A stretch of DNA of 64,000 nt from Linepithema humile (GCF_040581485.1 NC_090129.1:2032501-2096500); one strand, 5' to 3'; counted from the first letter of the stretch, positions 38,313 to 50,184 are shown. The notes: generated by a model from the sequence alone, not told the origin. Program-made: numbers and translations.

Positions 38313-39720
38313 GTAAGCGCTCGATGCTTAGAAAACGCTTGCGAAAGTACAATTTGCATTAACACTCACCCGCTTCTCCCCAAGACCCTTTCTGTCGCCT
38401 TCTCTCACGCGCTTTATTCCCTATCGCCCGCATTTGGCCCGCTTCTTTCGGAAAAGCATGCTGACTCTGTGAGATCCTTTCGCAATTTGCATGTTGATGT
38501 GCTAGTTTCGCGCGGAAACTCCACGTTTGTTCGCACGTCGAGCTCCGTGTGTTGCGCGAAATTTTCCGACCAGCAGCAACCGATAAAATGCAAATTGCAC
38601 GCTCTTATAATAGAACATTTGAATCTTTTCTCAGTGCGACTTCCATAAGCTTTCGCGACACGTTTGCGATAAATGTTATTATTGGTAAAAACTTTTTAAG
38701 GTAAAACTCGCATACTTTAATTTGTTTCGATATCAAGACCTCATTGTTCTATCGTCGTATTCAATTTATGTGCAATCAAAGGTAACATTCAAACGATTTA
38801 CTTGAATTTTCATACGTGAGACATTTTCTTAATTCAACTCAAATCTGAAAACGTACAGAATGTGAGCTTTACCTTCATTATTCGTCACACAGTTTCTGAG
38901 AATTTTTCTTTTAATTAATCGTGGACTATCGAATAGCTGAAATCCAATTTATCAACGATAAACAATTCGCGTCACAAATAATCAACGCGACGATGCATAT
39001 TAATTAACGGTTGGACGAGGCTGAACGAGAAGTGCGCGCGAATAGTTAAAACAAGCTGTACGCGAAGGTGGGAGAGGAGGGGGAAAGCGATTTGCATGAC
39101 AGTGATGCATGCGATCTGCAAAGCTCTTATATCGTCGTTTGGTTACGCGGTTACATGACATGCACTATATCGCGCGCTGTTATTAAGGGCGCAGCTGTGT
39201 AATGACGTTGCGTTCGCGGCGGGAGCGGTGGCGCGACTTGCGAAAATATTTACGGGATCATGAGAAAAATGGAGGGGAAGTGGTCGGGCGGGGGAAGAAA
39301 GAGGAGGGCTTAAGCGCATCGCAGTCAATGATCGATTCTCGATCGCGCTTGTGCGCGCGATTATTCACGCTTCTCCGCCCACTCCGGAGTTTCGCGGTAC
39401 AATGCGCTCACAGATAGATGCGGATTAATTAATTCCTTATTGCGTGCACCATGTCTGACGCGTGATTGCTTGATTAAACGCGATAACGCGTCCGTCGAGT
39501 TACATGCGAGAGAATTAAACATAACGTTTTACCGCGGCGCTTTGTCGCGCGCAGGTTATACGATATTTTGCAGACCGATGTAAATTTAATTGCTATTGCA
39601 ATTTTTCCAGCGAGTTGAGGGGGAAAGACGTTAGAAAATCTTGTTCTTTTCAACACATTTGATATTTCATTACACTCGTTGAATATTAATATTTTATGAT
39701 AATGTGTTTAATAAAACACT
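38313..39720 (+). other. downstream intron with octamer and GCATG cluster
   Basis: Three ATTTGCAT octamers (POU-type sites) fall within 244 bases of the intron after the microexon: 38352-38359, 38485-38492 and 38588-38595 (reverse). A fourth lies at 39090-39097. AGCATG (38455-38460) and TGCATG (38488-38493) lie 143 and 176 bases past the donor. A TTTTCTCAG acceptor near 38625 precedes a short Cys/His-containing frame that ends in a stop right after a weak donor; I do not accept it as an exon. The rest is non-coding. Confidence 0.4.
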
Positions 39721-39883
39721 GAACAAAGTTCTCACTTCTTGTCGCGGCATGACGTCGAGATGAAGTCTGGTGCTCTAGATGGATCGCTGGAGCGTGTAAG
39801 ACACATTGCCGGAAGACTGCGAGGCACCCCCTGATAATCTAACGTACTCCGCGAAACGCCTTTAGAGAGAGATCCGAGTGGCA
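39721..39883 (+). other. weak candidate 5' exon with short start frame
   Basis: An ATG at 39760 (G at -3, in-frame stop upstream at about 39712) opens 12 codons, MKSGALDGSLER, that end exactly at a GTAAGA donor (intron start 39796). The base before the donor is T, which weakens the site. Read on without splicing, the frame stops after 24 codons, and a better donor, GGCAG|GTGAGA, follows at about 39883. Two readings fit: an alternative first coding exon in phase 0, or a 5' untranslated exon (ending about 39882) with a small upstream frame. No acceptor or TATA box is seen. No homology is recognised, so this is tentative. Confidence 0.22.
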
Positions 39884-42800
39884 GGTGAGACACTTAACAA
39901 CGGCGCGCAGCGTTGAATGTGATTTAGTGTGGCGTCTAATCGGATTTAGATGCCTTTGCTGTGTCCCGCGTTGCTGGTGCTCCAACACCGATGGTACTCA
40001 GACGCTTATTGCGATTGTTGTACGTCGAATTTGTTGCTGGTCAGGCTTCTCTCAGAGTTTCTCTCGATGTACTAGAATTTGCGGAATTCAATAAGCATTT
40101 AAGAGGGCAAATTTTTTTTGTCATTTAATTAATATAAATAAATGTAATTTGTCTCGCGTCGATTTTAGCTTATCGAAATGACATATCTGAAATGTTATAA
40201 GAATGATTTTCCGCCGTGGAAAACTTGAGGAAGCAACAATTTGTACATTATTATAACTTCTATTTTAATTTTAATATATATATGTAGATAATCACAGGGA
40301 TTAGACGTACGAGATGGAAAAATAAGACTGTATATTCGCGGCGTCGTAATACACGGTCGAAATGCAATATTCTGAATATAGACATCGCTTTGCGACGAAC
40401 GCGCCGTGTAAAATCGAATCTCGATGAGTTCTTGCCGTAGGCACTCCGGCGAACCGTGTTGTTTTTCAATGGTCTCTTCGAACCCCTCTGGGGAGAAAGA
40501 GAGAGCACTCCGGCCGCCGTCCGCCTTCTTGTTTCGAATATCCACAATACGCATCACCCACCGCGTCATCCTCCCTGCTACCTCCGCGAGATTCTATTCT
40601 CTTTGCCAGGAGCACAAAGCGCATCGCCCGCGTTCTTTGTTATCGCGCATCGGCTTTATCTCACCTCCCTATTCGCGCTCTCGCTCCTTTTAACTCCACT
40701 CACTTCTTCACCTCTTCCCGGTTTGCGGAAGGTCTCTCAAAGGGGTTGTCTCTTCTTCCGCGCCCTTTTTGTTTCTCTGCGAATCAAGTTCTTCAAAGCT
40801 TTTTTCTTCTCGCCTTTCTCACGAATCACGACTGCGCGCTATCACGCTCAAACCACGAAAGTTCATTGCTTTCGGGAAATCTCGCTCTGCCGCGCGACGA
40901 CAACTCGACAAACGGTGAACGCGATTTCGAATTTATCTTATTTACGTGACGGTGATTGCGCGGCAATGTTTGTTGACGTAAGCCCTAATCCGCGAAACGA
41001 CTGCGCGCGCTTCGATCAGGAAACTACTCCATGTTGCTACATTTCCGCAATACGCTCGTTAGGATTGTACGAGGGTTTTGGACGGCTCTACTAACACCCA
41101 GGGGCGCTGGCTTGATGGTGATTCTCTCTTCTTCTTTTCTTCCGTTTCTCTCTTCCTCTCGCTTTATCTTCTTCCGCAATCCTACACGGCGAGCATTCGC
41201 GTCACAAAAGGGATCCGGCTGTTTGTCGCCTAAGTTTTTCCTCTTCTGTTTTTTTTTCTCATTATCAGGACCGCGAGGGATCATACCGGGACCATCGAGA
41301 CCAGACAGAGTGCACGAATTTCTACAAAAAACAAAAGAGAATGGGACATCGCCCGCAGCACATGCGCTAATTATGACATCGCGCGGTCTCTTCAGAGAGC
41401 CGTGACACTCTTGTTTTAGGAAATAAATGACAAACAAAATGATGTACCTCGTGGCTTTAGTACACACGTGCATTGTGCTGTTTCTCTTTTCTTTCGTACA
41501 TTAGTCGATATCTCCCTCCTTTCCTAATTGAAGAGAACAGGTTTCCTACTCAGTAATTGTATAAATTAAAGTGAATCTTATTATCATAGTTTTATTTCAC
41601 AATTGACTTATTAATTTTTATCTATGGAATACGGAAATGTAGAATATATCAATTGGTTCACTAATTAATATTAATTAAACATAAAATGTATTAATTCCAT
41701 TTCTTAAATATTCAATTTCACTTTTTTCCCTCGTTCTCACGTATTTCCAGCCATCTCTTGCAGACTATATTTTAACATATTATGTCGAATGCGTTTTTTT
41801 TTTTTCAAATGAGATAAGATTTATTGATCATCTTAATACGAACTTAATCGCAGATGAAAGAAAATCTCGACATATTTCGCTGCCTTTGCAGTTCTGCCCG
41901 TTGATCGTAATTGTTCTAAATTGCCTCTAATTGCGCACAGTGCATTAATTAAACATAAGTATCGCCGCGTAGTCGTGACGGTGTAGCGCGTTAACGAAGG
42001 TGTCGTTGCATTTCGAGCTACTAAATTCCGCGATACATGAATAATGCACATACATCGCCGCGTGTTAAACTAAACGTTACGATTTTACCAGGCGCGATGC
42101 GCCTTGCCGACTCGCACCGTGTAATCATGAAGTGCACGCTCCACGATTAATCGTCGATTGCGAATTCGATTCAACCGCACACCAGCTTCATCTTTCGACA
42201 TTTGCCACCCGTTAGATTTCGATCGTCTCTCTATTTTATCGAGCGAGCACGTTTAAATGGATCGTAGATCCTTACAGGTGTCACCTGCTGTCGACTTTGC
42301 TCTTTTTTTATGCGATGTATGCCAATCCGAAAAAAAATTAAAAATATATTAACTTTAAATTAATAAAATTTTTTAAATACTGAACTGGACAATAATAAAG
42401 TAGTGAACTCTCAATGAAATATTGTTATAACAAAATGAAATAATGGTTATACGATAAAATCCACAATTGCAACAAGCAATTTAAGTATTTCGCTAATGAT
42501 TTATCGATTCAATGATTCATCGCGAAATTTAGCATTAAACGGAAATAACATTTAATAAAAAATATTACGCGCGAAATTTGTTATTGAAACCGTAAAATTG
42601 TAGATAAACATCAACCAATATTTTCACGCCGTTCTTTAACCCGTTATTGCCTCAAGCGCTTCGAATATATTATTTTAACATCGCTGCTGAAAATATTTTC
42701 AATATACGGCGCGCTTCACCGTGTTTTTTAGCGATCGATAAAAAAAAGCTAAAGCGCCCTAAAACTTGCGAGAGATTTTCGAGGCAATTTCGTGCAGCTG

Positions 42801-44326
42801 CTATACGAAATTCGGTCAGAGGTCGGCCGGACAACCCTTTCACCTTAATTGGCCGGACACAACGTAGCGCCTGTCCTCAATTTCAACGTCATCCGCTATA
42901 TAACATGGAATGTCCTCGTTGCCGAATTTCCCGTGACTGGCGAAATTTCCGCGAAGATCGCTCCTCAAAGGTCCGTTCAAACGATCCTTCCGCAACAAGC
43001 GACGGACTCGTTTCGGTGCATCGACGCGGTGCGCCCGTGATCGACGGCAAGTTCCGCCGCGTTACCGCCATGCAAATTACAATCCGAATTAAGCGCTCCA
43101 TTGTTTCGCCGTCCGTTATATTGGCCTCTTTTCTAGATTTCGCATAAATCAGGACAAAGCAGATTATTATCAACGCGATCAAGCGTTGCGTAAAATAAAC
43201 TTAAAAAATTTGCAAATTTTTTTTAACATACTACCGTGATGTAGCTTTTGTAGCGTTTTGATTATTAAATTAATACGTGAATTTGCATAAATGTTTAATA
43301 AAAACTTATCAAAGAAATAAGATAAAATAATCACCCATCGCGATTCGTTTATTATTGCATATTTGGAATTCTTTACTCGCTACGCGTTCCCAAAGAATGT
43401 GTTTATATGTCTTAGCTCACAGAATTTAAATGCCCTGTGACCCTGAGTAAAAAACTGGTTTCTACCGTTGACGATATAGTTCACTGTCGTCTCAAGTCAC
43501 AAGGTGTATCTTTATCTTTTCCTGCAGAGGCTTGCGGGGGATCAGCAATTCAAATTCTTATCACATCCCTAGCAATCTCCGCGTTAATGTACGCAACTTC
43601 TCCGTGAAAAAGCCAAGTCAAATTTCACAATATTTACCCACGTGTTTATATACGTTTCGTTGCAAACACTTATCAGCAAAATATTGATTTATTTGCTCTG
43701 CCAAAATTATCCTCAGCGCGACTAAAACATACATAAAATACCAATATAAAGTGAAAAAGGAGAGACTCATTCGATCAGATAGAGTCTGTGACAAAAGTTT
43801 TATCCGATGGGAAACTGATATCGTGTCCTTGCGATCCCTGGTTCTCACGCGTGTAAGAAAAAGATACGGGACTTCTGTTTAGTTGACAGTAATGGAACGC
43901 GGAATTTAGCATCGTGGCGATGCCGGGAATTCGTGCATTGAATTTCATTGTGCAAAAAGTCGCGATTCCCAGAAGCGCGCAATGCCCGATGAAACCAAAG
44001 CGTGAAACGTCCTGTCGGTCGGTCGCTCTCTCACGATCGACCTCGCACGAACCTGAAGTCACGGTCTACGTTTTCAGCATGGTTTATAACTCTTTCGATT
44101 CTCCGGCTCTGGCTCGCGTGTACTACACATGACAAGTTAGAATCGCCAGGAACGAAAGTGTACGCGATCATACCCTTCTCCCAGGAGAGAAAAACTCGGT
44201 TTCTCAAAACAATCGGGTCGAATTTGTCAGCTGTAGGAATGCGCAATGCTGGAAAAGTAACGATCTTTCAAAAACATGTTTTATTATTATTTCTTCTGCC
44301 ATTTTAAAGTTCAGTGCAAAAAATGA
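39884..44326. other. non-coding DNA, pyrimidine-biased at 40.4-41.25 kb
   Basis: The + strand is markedly C/T-rich from about 40420 to 41250, which keeps a 212-codon + frame and a 149-codon minus frame open. Both are low-complexity (Ser/Leu/Phe-rich or Lys/Glu/Arg-rich on the opposite strand) with no domain. A strong acceptor at 43521-43527 is discussed in the findings. The 42.65-43.15 kb frame of 166 codons also looks like chance. Octamers lie at 43070-43077 and 43281-43288. Confidence 0.45.
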
Positions 44327-44352
44327 AGAGAGAGAGAGAGAGAGAGAGAGAG
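44327..44352. repeat. (AG)13 microsatellite
   Basis: An uninterrupted AG-dinucleotide run of 26 bases lies in an otherwise AT-rich stretch. It could serve as a GAGA-factor site but is probably a plain microsatellite. Confidence 0.95.
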
Positions 44353-44900
44353 AAATTAAATATAAAGTTACATCATATTTATATACATTTGGATAAAATA
44401 ATAATAAAAATGAGAAATGTTTTAGCGTAATTAAGTAAAATTAATAAACATGAAAGAAATAATAAAAATAGAGAAATAAGAGAACAGAGACTGTGCGAAG
44501 GCGTGAACATACAACAAACCGTGTGCATATTATTTAAAAAAAATAAAGTCTTTATAAGCGCTCTGACTCATCCATCGCGCATGTTTCCGCCCACATTTGT
44601 ATCGCCCATAGTCTCGTTTAACAAATCCGCTGTCATAAAATTTCATAAATACAGATATAAGTTATAAAAAATTATTGTGTGCAAAATAATTCTACATTTA
44701 TTCTTAAATGTTTCGATCTGCTTATCTGAAAGTTTCTTTTTGTATAGTTTCTGCTCTCTGTAATACACAAGCAATTATGAATACATCGACGATAGACATT
44801 TTGAAATACAAGCAATCGGCAAGTTATTTCCGAATATCCCGTTTTATCTCATAAAATAATTCGCGCAATTTTTACGGTGATACCGGCAAAATTGTCTGTT
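44353..44900. other. AT-rich non-coding DNA
   Basis: Nothing supported here. The stretch separates the AG repeat from the CpG-rich promoter-like block that follows. Confidence 0.5.
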
Positions 44901-45889
44901 CCACATGGGAAACCGAAGCGAGAAGTGGCAGTCCTGCCGTAGACCTGCTCGCAGTCGTTCAGATTCGTGCGGCTCCGTCGTCATTCGGCGTGCGTGTAGC
45001 GCGAGCTTCACGCCGGCGTTCGGTCGGACGGTGACGTCAACAGTAAAGAGGCCCGTCCACCGCGAGCGGCCAACTCGAGTACGCGACCGACAAACGAGCG
45101 TTCCGCTGCTACATTTCTCCGCTCCGAAAACTGCGTCGAGACACCGCATCACGTTCGCGTTGTTGTTTATCGTCGAGTGCCAGTGCGGGAATCACAAGTG
45201 CGCGCATTCAGCAGCGATGTAACCGCTCGTATCCGCCGCCGTGACTTTACCACCGCAGTATTGAAGGCACCGAGAAAGAAAAGGAGAGCGACCAGAAGCG
45301 TCCGACCTAACCTCTACCGACCGGCGGTGAGTTTTAGTACACATTCGACACAATACGTGAGTGATTGACGACAAACTTGCCTTTTACCGTTTTCCCGCTT
45401 GTGACGAAGCACGCCTTTCGTAGTACGAGTTGGAACGCGATCGTGCGAGTGAAGAGAGGAGAGAACGAGAGAGAAAGGTAGAGGAAGCGAAACTCGCAGC
45501 GAACAAGAGACGAAGGTGGACGGCGGAACGGAGACTCGCGCGGGATCTGTTTGCGCGCTTCGAGTGTCTGACAATCTTTTTCGTTCGCAATTCGTTTTAC
45601 GCGAGCGTCGCGTCGCGTCGTACGAATCGGAGTATAACGCCGGGACGTGGTGCAACCTGTTTACAGTGCGCGCGTTTTCGTTATTGTGTGTGTGTGTGTT
45701 ACTACGTACACCTGTGTGCGCCCCGAGTGTGTAGGTGTGTGTGTCCAGTGCGCGCCGCTGTGGAATGCGAGGCTCGCATGTGCAACAGGGACGGCTCGAT
45801 ACTCTGCTATCTCTGCCGTCGTGACGCCGGGTACCTTTTCCGTCGCTCGTCGCGTTGGATGCCGAGGCCTCTCAGGGAAAGAATTTCAG
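44901..45889 (+). promoter_or_regulatory. CpG-rich promoter and 5'UTR-like block
   Basis: A 1-kb GC- and CpG-rich block lies inside AT-rich flanks. An initiator-like GTTCAGATTCG near 44956 could mark a + strand start. Two GTGAGT donors follow, at 45327 (GGCG|GTGAGT) and 45358, and a third donor-like CAG|GTAGAA at 45890. Purine-rich GAGA-like sequence at about 45435-45490 and a (TG)7 run at 45685-45698 are also present. The 173-codon + frame at 45430-45951 is Cys/Arg-rich largely because of the TG repeat and is probably not translated. I read the block as an alternative promoter with a 5' non-coding first exon of the + strand gene; the start and exon end are not proven. Confidence 0.35.
45685..45698. 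repeat. (TG)7 microsatellite
   Basis: A short TG-dinucleotide run within the CpG-rich block, followed by further GTGT-rich sequence to about 45745. Confidence 0.85.
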
Positions 45890-45891
45890 GT

Positions 45892-48800
45892 AGAACGCAG
45901 TGGCTTATCTGTTTCGTGGACGATCTTTGCGGAAGACACGTGGAAAGTTAGTTTTCGATACATATTATATATTCAAACTTTAATACTGTAGAAAGGCTTG
46001 TCTTGAAAAAATCTAATCTACAATTAATTGATTTTTGTTGAAAAGTTAATTTAACTTTTCTGTTTATCGAAATTTTATTCATCGAAAATATAATATATGC
46101 CTCATTTAATTACCGGCTGCCTTGTATGGACAAGTTAGCGTATTGTTTCCATAAATATAAAAATATCCATAGATTGTGCAGACAATACCTAATGTTCATA
46201 ATTAGTAACGTTCATAATTGTTGTTTTCCGGCGCTCAACGTTCTGTAAAATTCTAAAAGAATTCTACGGAATTTTATGTTCTCTCAATACACTTTATTTA
46301 GAAAGTTATGCAGGTAAAATTCCTTTTATGTGGGGTCTTTTCTTCCTAAGATAATACTTATATTCAGAAGGAAGAAAATGATATTTGAGAGAAAGATAAA
46401 AATAAAAGGAATGCTGAAGTTGCATTTTTGTTCCTAACCTGGACAGGAGTCTCTTTCTTTCTGTTATTTTATTTATTTCTTTATTTCTTAAAATATTCCG
46501 AAAATTATTGTCTCCATTTTTCATCATTGATCGATTTAATTTGCAAGCTGTTTATTCGGTATGTTGCCGATTATTCAATATTTAATTTATACTTTCTATT
46601 TTCTTTATTCCAAGATCGACTTTCAAATTTAGCAAGATTCAAATAAGATATTTGAAGTTAATAATTATACGATTTCTACAAACGTATTACCATCGTATTT
46701 TTGTGGTCGTCAACTTTGTCTAAAAACTGACATTTGTTATTTTTAAACATGTGCTTGTCAAAAAAATATTTGCAATATTTTGAGTCAAATTTGTGAAAAC
46801 GTATACAAAAGTCAGAAAATATAATAATTTTGCAATTTTAAGATTAAGCAAAATAATAAAATAATTTGGGGACTTGCGCGTATTTTCAATCGGAATGCGC
46901 CGTCTCTGGAGCGCGTCGTGGGAAACGCGTCGCGGGAAACGCGTTGCGGTGCGCGGTACTCTTGGGCGCGTGGGACATCCACGTGGAAATAGGAGCCGCC
47001 GCGATATCGTGGGCTTTTCCTATGCGCGCGACCACTATCTGTCGTGGCGGCTTGCTGCAGGGAGGAGTACGCTCCTCGTGTGCCGGAGTGAGACGGATAG
47101 ACAACCTGTTTACGATATCCAGCGCGCGCACGCTGGCGAATCACCGTCGTATACGCGGTGTCTCGAGAACCGTTAGAACGGAAAAAATTGCCTTCTACGC
47201 GGAAAATAGAAGTCGATTCTTTGTATGTATATATCTGCAATTTTATAATTAAAATGTAATCGCAGAAAAAAATCTCGCATTGTTTTTCGGGATAAGAAAT
47301 GTCACGTACGATAAAGACAATTACTAAATTTCTTCAGTTATTTACGAAATTTTTTAAATGCTAGAGATAAAAAATATCTGCTTTATTTTTCGTGAGAAGA
47401 AATTACATCGCTAATGATCGAAAATAGCCGTTCCATCATTGCTATGATATTACAGTTGCTGTTTTCCGAACACCGCGTGCAGAGTCGTTCTCGCGTAAAC
47501 GACAAGATGAAAATAGTTCGCAAGAACGTGACAGTGAAATCGCGTTGCGTAATCCGACATTACTGACTCTGAATATCGTCTAACAATTTCTCAATTGATA
47601 ATGTGTGAATACTCGTTAACAATGCGACACATCGCTCTGGCATTCCGGACATTTTCTCATTACGTTAAATTACATTTTAACTGCATTGCGACAATGCGTT
47701 TCGTGACACGAAATGTAAACACCGTTGCTGCTGCAATGTTAAAGCTAGTTTAAATAGGTATTTTTTGCGCATTTGTTTCTCGCTCACAATTTTAATTAAT
47801 GCTGTTTGAAATTTTGCAATCTTTTATATAGGCAAAATTTATTTAATGTCACATTATTATTCGTTCACGAAATATCTGATTTAATTATTTTGTACCTTTT
47901 GTCATTACTCACTCATTGTTAGTCTTTTCTCCTCGATCAAGAAACGCGTGGGTAACTTTCATGGCGCACTTTCACTGATCGATCGATCGTTCTGGGCATT
48001 ACAATTCAACCAGTCGAATTGGAGAGTTAATTTTCGTTAACAAGGCGTCCAATAATCTTTACTCGCACAATCTGCAAAAAGTCATTTTCACCTTTCGTTC
48101 CCGTTGCGAGACCTTTTACACACGCGAACTTCGTGAGCGCAATGCGTTTCACATCTGCATTTAAATTACAATAATTATAAATTCATGTAAAAATATATGA
48201 AACTAATATGTTATGTTGACTTATGGCAAACATTGTAAATTAAAATTCAAATGATGGAGTTAATTAATTTATTATTTTTCTAGCGCAAGCAAATTCTCCA
48301 ATATTTATTCATACTCCGTTTTATTTGATGAATATACCGGCAAAAATATTTGCCCTGTTTTTACTCGCGTGACATAATAAATATCGTCACACGCGATTAT
48401 TAACTTCTCGTCGCCAACGAATCGTCGGTTAAGCATAGAGCATAAAGTAATTTTATATGCGTTATTCAGGTTAATTCACCGAAGCGAAGCGATCCGTCGT
48501 CCCTGAGATTTATCAATTGGGTCACTCTCGCAGCTCATATGATATGCACGCAGGTGCGTAGGGCGTGTTTTTTTCGCTTATCGCGCGCCGAGAGAGCTTC
48601 ATTAAATATCCCGTATAAAAAGTTATATCTCCGATCTGCATAACCGAATTAATCCTCGTTCATTACGCGATGTTGCACAATATGACCCGGTAGCGGGTAA
48701 TAGTAATTATTTTAAAAATATTCAATAATATTTACAAACAGTGTTAAATATCGCATCAAGATAAACGATACTGCGGCTAAACAGAAATACATGAAAATTC

Positions 48801-49565
48801 ATTAGAGAGATTATAAAGAATGAAAATTTGAGCAAATGTGCCTTATTTTTGATGTATACAATTACCGAAATTCGATATTTCGGTCGACGCACCTGCCATC
48901 TGAAGGCAATTAGAGATGCGAGTGTGACGCGTCAGACGCGAGTCCTTCACCTCGACTATCCCTTCCTTTTCATCGTTTAACCCCTGTGGGGACTAGCACC
49001 CACCTGCGACACGACGTTTGACGGGACTTGGAACCTGAAATACGAGTAGGTAGTATCGCGTGTACCGTTTCACCGTACGCAGATCGTTTCGACACCGCTG
49101 CTTGCGCGAAAAGTCCTAAAAAAAAAGAGCTTTATAATATTCTCTAATTTTAGAGATCCGTATACTCTAATAAACTGGAATAGTGTGTAATAATTAAGTT
49201 TAAAAATTAATCAACGAAAGATGGAGACAATTCAACATTCTAATACGTGAAAAATATAAATATTAGAATTTCCAATTATTTAAATATGTTTGCAATGTTA
49301 AGAAAGCATTTATAATCAATTAATTTGTTAAACATTAAGAGTGATTTTTTTATGTGACGACCAAGTTTGACATAATAGTTTGATGAATGCAACTTCAGCG
49401 AATGTGAAATCTCTTTCCTCAACATAAATCAGTATAGTTAAATCCAAAGTTTATGCGCAATCGTAAATTATGGAAAATAAAATAGATATAAATTCCGCGT
49501 GTCCTTCGCACGCACGTCCGCGCAACCACAAACATTATTCATAATGTCAATCGCCTATCTTGTGC
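45892..49565. other. non-coding DNA with GC-rich patch at 46.88-47.2 kb
   Basis: No supported gene. The GC-rich patch includes two near-identical 14-bp tandem units (GCGTCGYGGGAAAC, 46913-46926 and 46927-46940) and frames open on both strands (up to 142 codons) with no recognisable product. GTTATTCAG|GTTAAT near 48470 resembles a recursive site but has a poor donor. Confidence 0.45.
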
Positions 49566-49700
49566 TGTGCAGTCTCGTGCGTTTAGTGGGAAAAATAAAA
49601 AAAAAAGATATACGATGTGCTTCGGTGCGATCTGAGCGGTGGGATTAATTGGATTAATAGTACATCGCTCTCGGTGGATCCGCAATAGCACAACAGTAGG
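49566..49700 (+). promoter_or_regulatory. putative start site and 5'UTR of the first coding exon
   Basis: An initiator-like TGCAGTC (A at 49571) lies 130 bases before the ATG at 49701, which would give a short 5'UTR. The sequence between is A-rich at 49591-49606 and has an in-frame TAG at 49686-49688. I see no TATA box and no convincing downstream promoter element, so the exact start is a guess. Confidence 0.25.
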
Positions 49701-49775
49701 ATGACTACCAGAAGGAAGAAGAAGTCGCAGGACGGCTTTCTGAAGAAGGTTTCGAGCCTATTCAATCTTGACACG
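49701..49775 (+). CDS. first coding exon of an unidentified gene (25 codons)
   Basis: The frame opens at ATG 49701 with A at -3 and G at -1, has an in-frame stop just upstream (49686-49688), and ends at a near-consensus donor, ACG|GTGAGT (intron start 49776), after exactly 25 codons, phase 0. The peptide starts MTTRRKKKSQDG and ends SSLFNLDT. It has a strongly basic cluster at residues 4-8, then a stretch (about 12-23) that would form a basic amphipathic helix. There is no signal peptide or membrane segment, so the N-terminus is cytoplasmic or nuclear, and the basic helix could bind acidic membrane lipids. It looks like an alternative N-terminal exon of a large multi-promoter gene. I do not recognise the protein, and the next exon is not identifiable in the remaining 14 kb. 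Confidence 0.6.
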
Positions 49776-50144
49776 GTGAGTCATTTCTTATTGAACCGAA
49801 CTTTCGCGTCTCGACAGCGATTTTTCGCGATTTTAATCCACTTTGTGATTCGAGACAACTTATGATTCGTCAGAGCCAAAAATAAATGCGATTAAGCTAC
49901 GCCAGTTAATGTGAAGCTATTATAAAAAAATTGCGTATCTTAAAAAGTACATTTGTATAAATAATTAGGTGATGAAACTAATGTCGTGTTAATGTAAAAT
50001 TTCGAGGTTTTTTCAACGCAAGTATTTCATCATGCATGAAATATGTATCTATTTAATTAAAGATTCCAACAATTTCTGGTTTCTTTGCACACAATACAAT
50101 AAAGACCGTGTATCTCAATGTGGAGAATCGTCGAGAATGGTACA
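49776..50144 (+). other. start of the intron after the first coding exon
   Basis: Begins GTGAGTCATTT. The stretch is AT-rich with no further exon signal. Confidence 0.45.
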
Positions 50145-50150
50145 TTTTTT

Positions 50151-50182
<32 letters not shown>

Positions 50183-50184
50183 TT
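50145..50184. repeat. 40-base T tract
   Basis: An uninterrupted T run apart from one C at 50163. It is not followed by AG, so it is not an acceptor tract. It could be the tail of an old minus-strand retroposed sequence, but no body is recognisable beside it. Confidence 0.9.

Noticed and set aside
38634..38690. Cys/His-containing frame (CDFHKLSRHVCDKCYYW) after a TTTTCTCAG acceptor
   Set aside because: It looks zinc-finger-like at a glance, but the spacing fits no standard finger, the donor is weak and a stop follows at once.
40456..41094. 212-codon + strand open frame
   Set aside because: Low-complexity composition from a pyrimidine-rich tract, no domain, an opposite-strand frame open over part of the same DNA, arbitrary start.
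8792..45190. Shared 14-mer GAGTGCCAGTGCGG at about 8792 and 45174
   Set aside because: Several identical 14-mer pairs are expected by chance in 64 kb, more with biased composition.
45430..45951. Cys/Arg-rich 173-codon + strand frame
   Set aside because: The Cys-Val pattern comes from a TG repeat. The region is better explained as promoter and 5'UTR-like.
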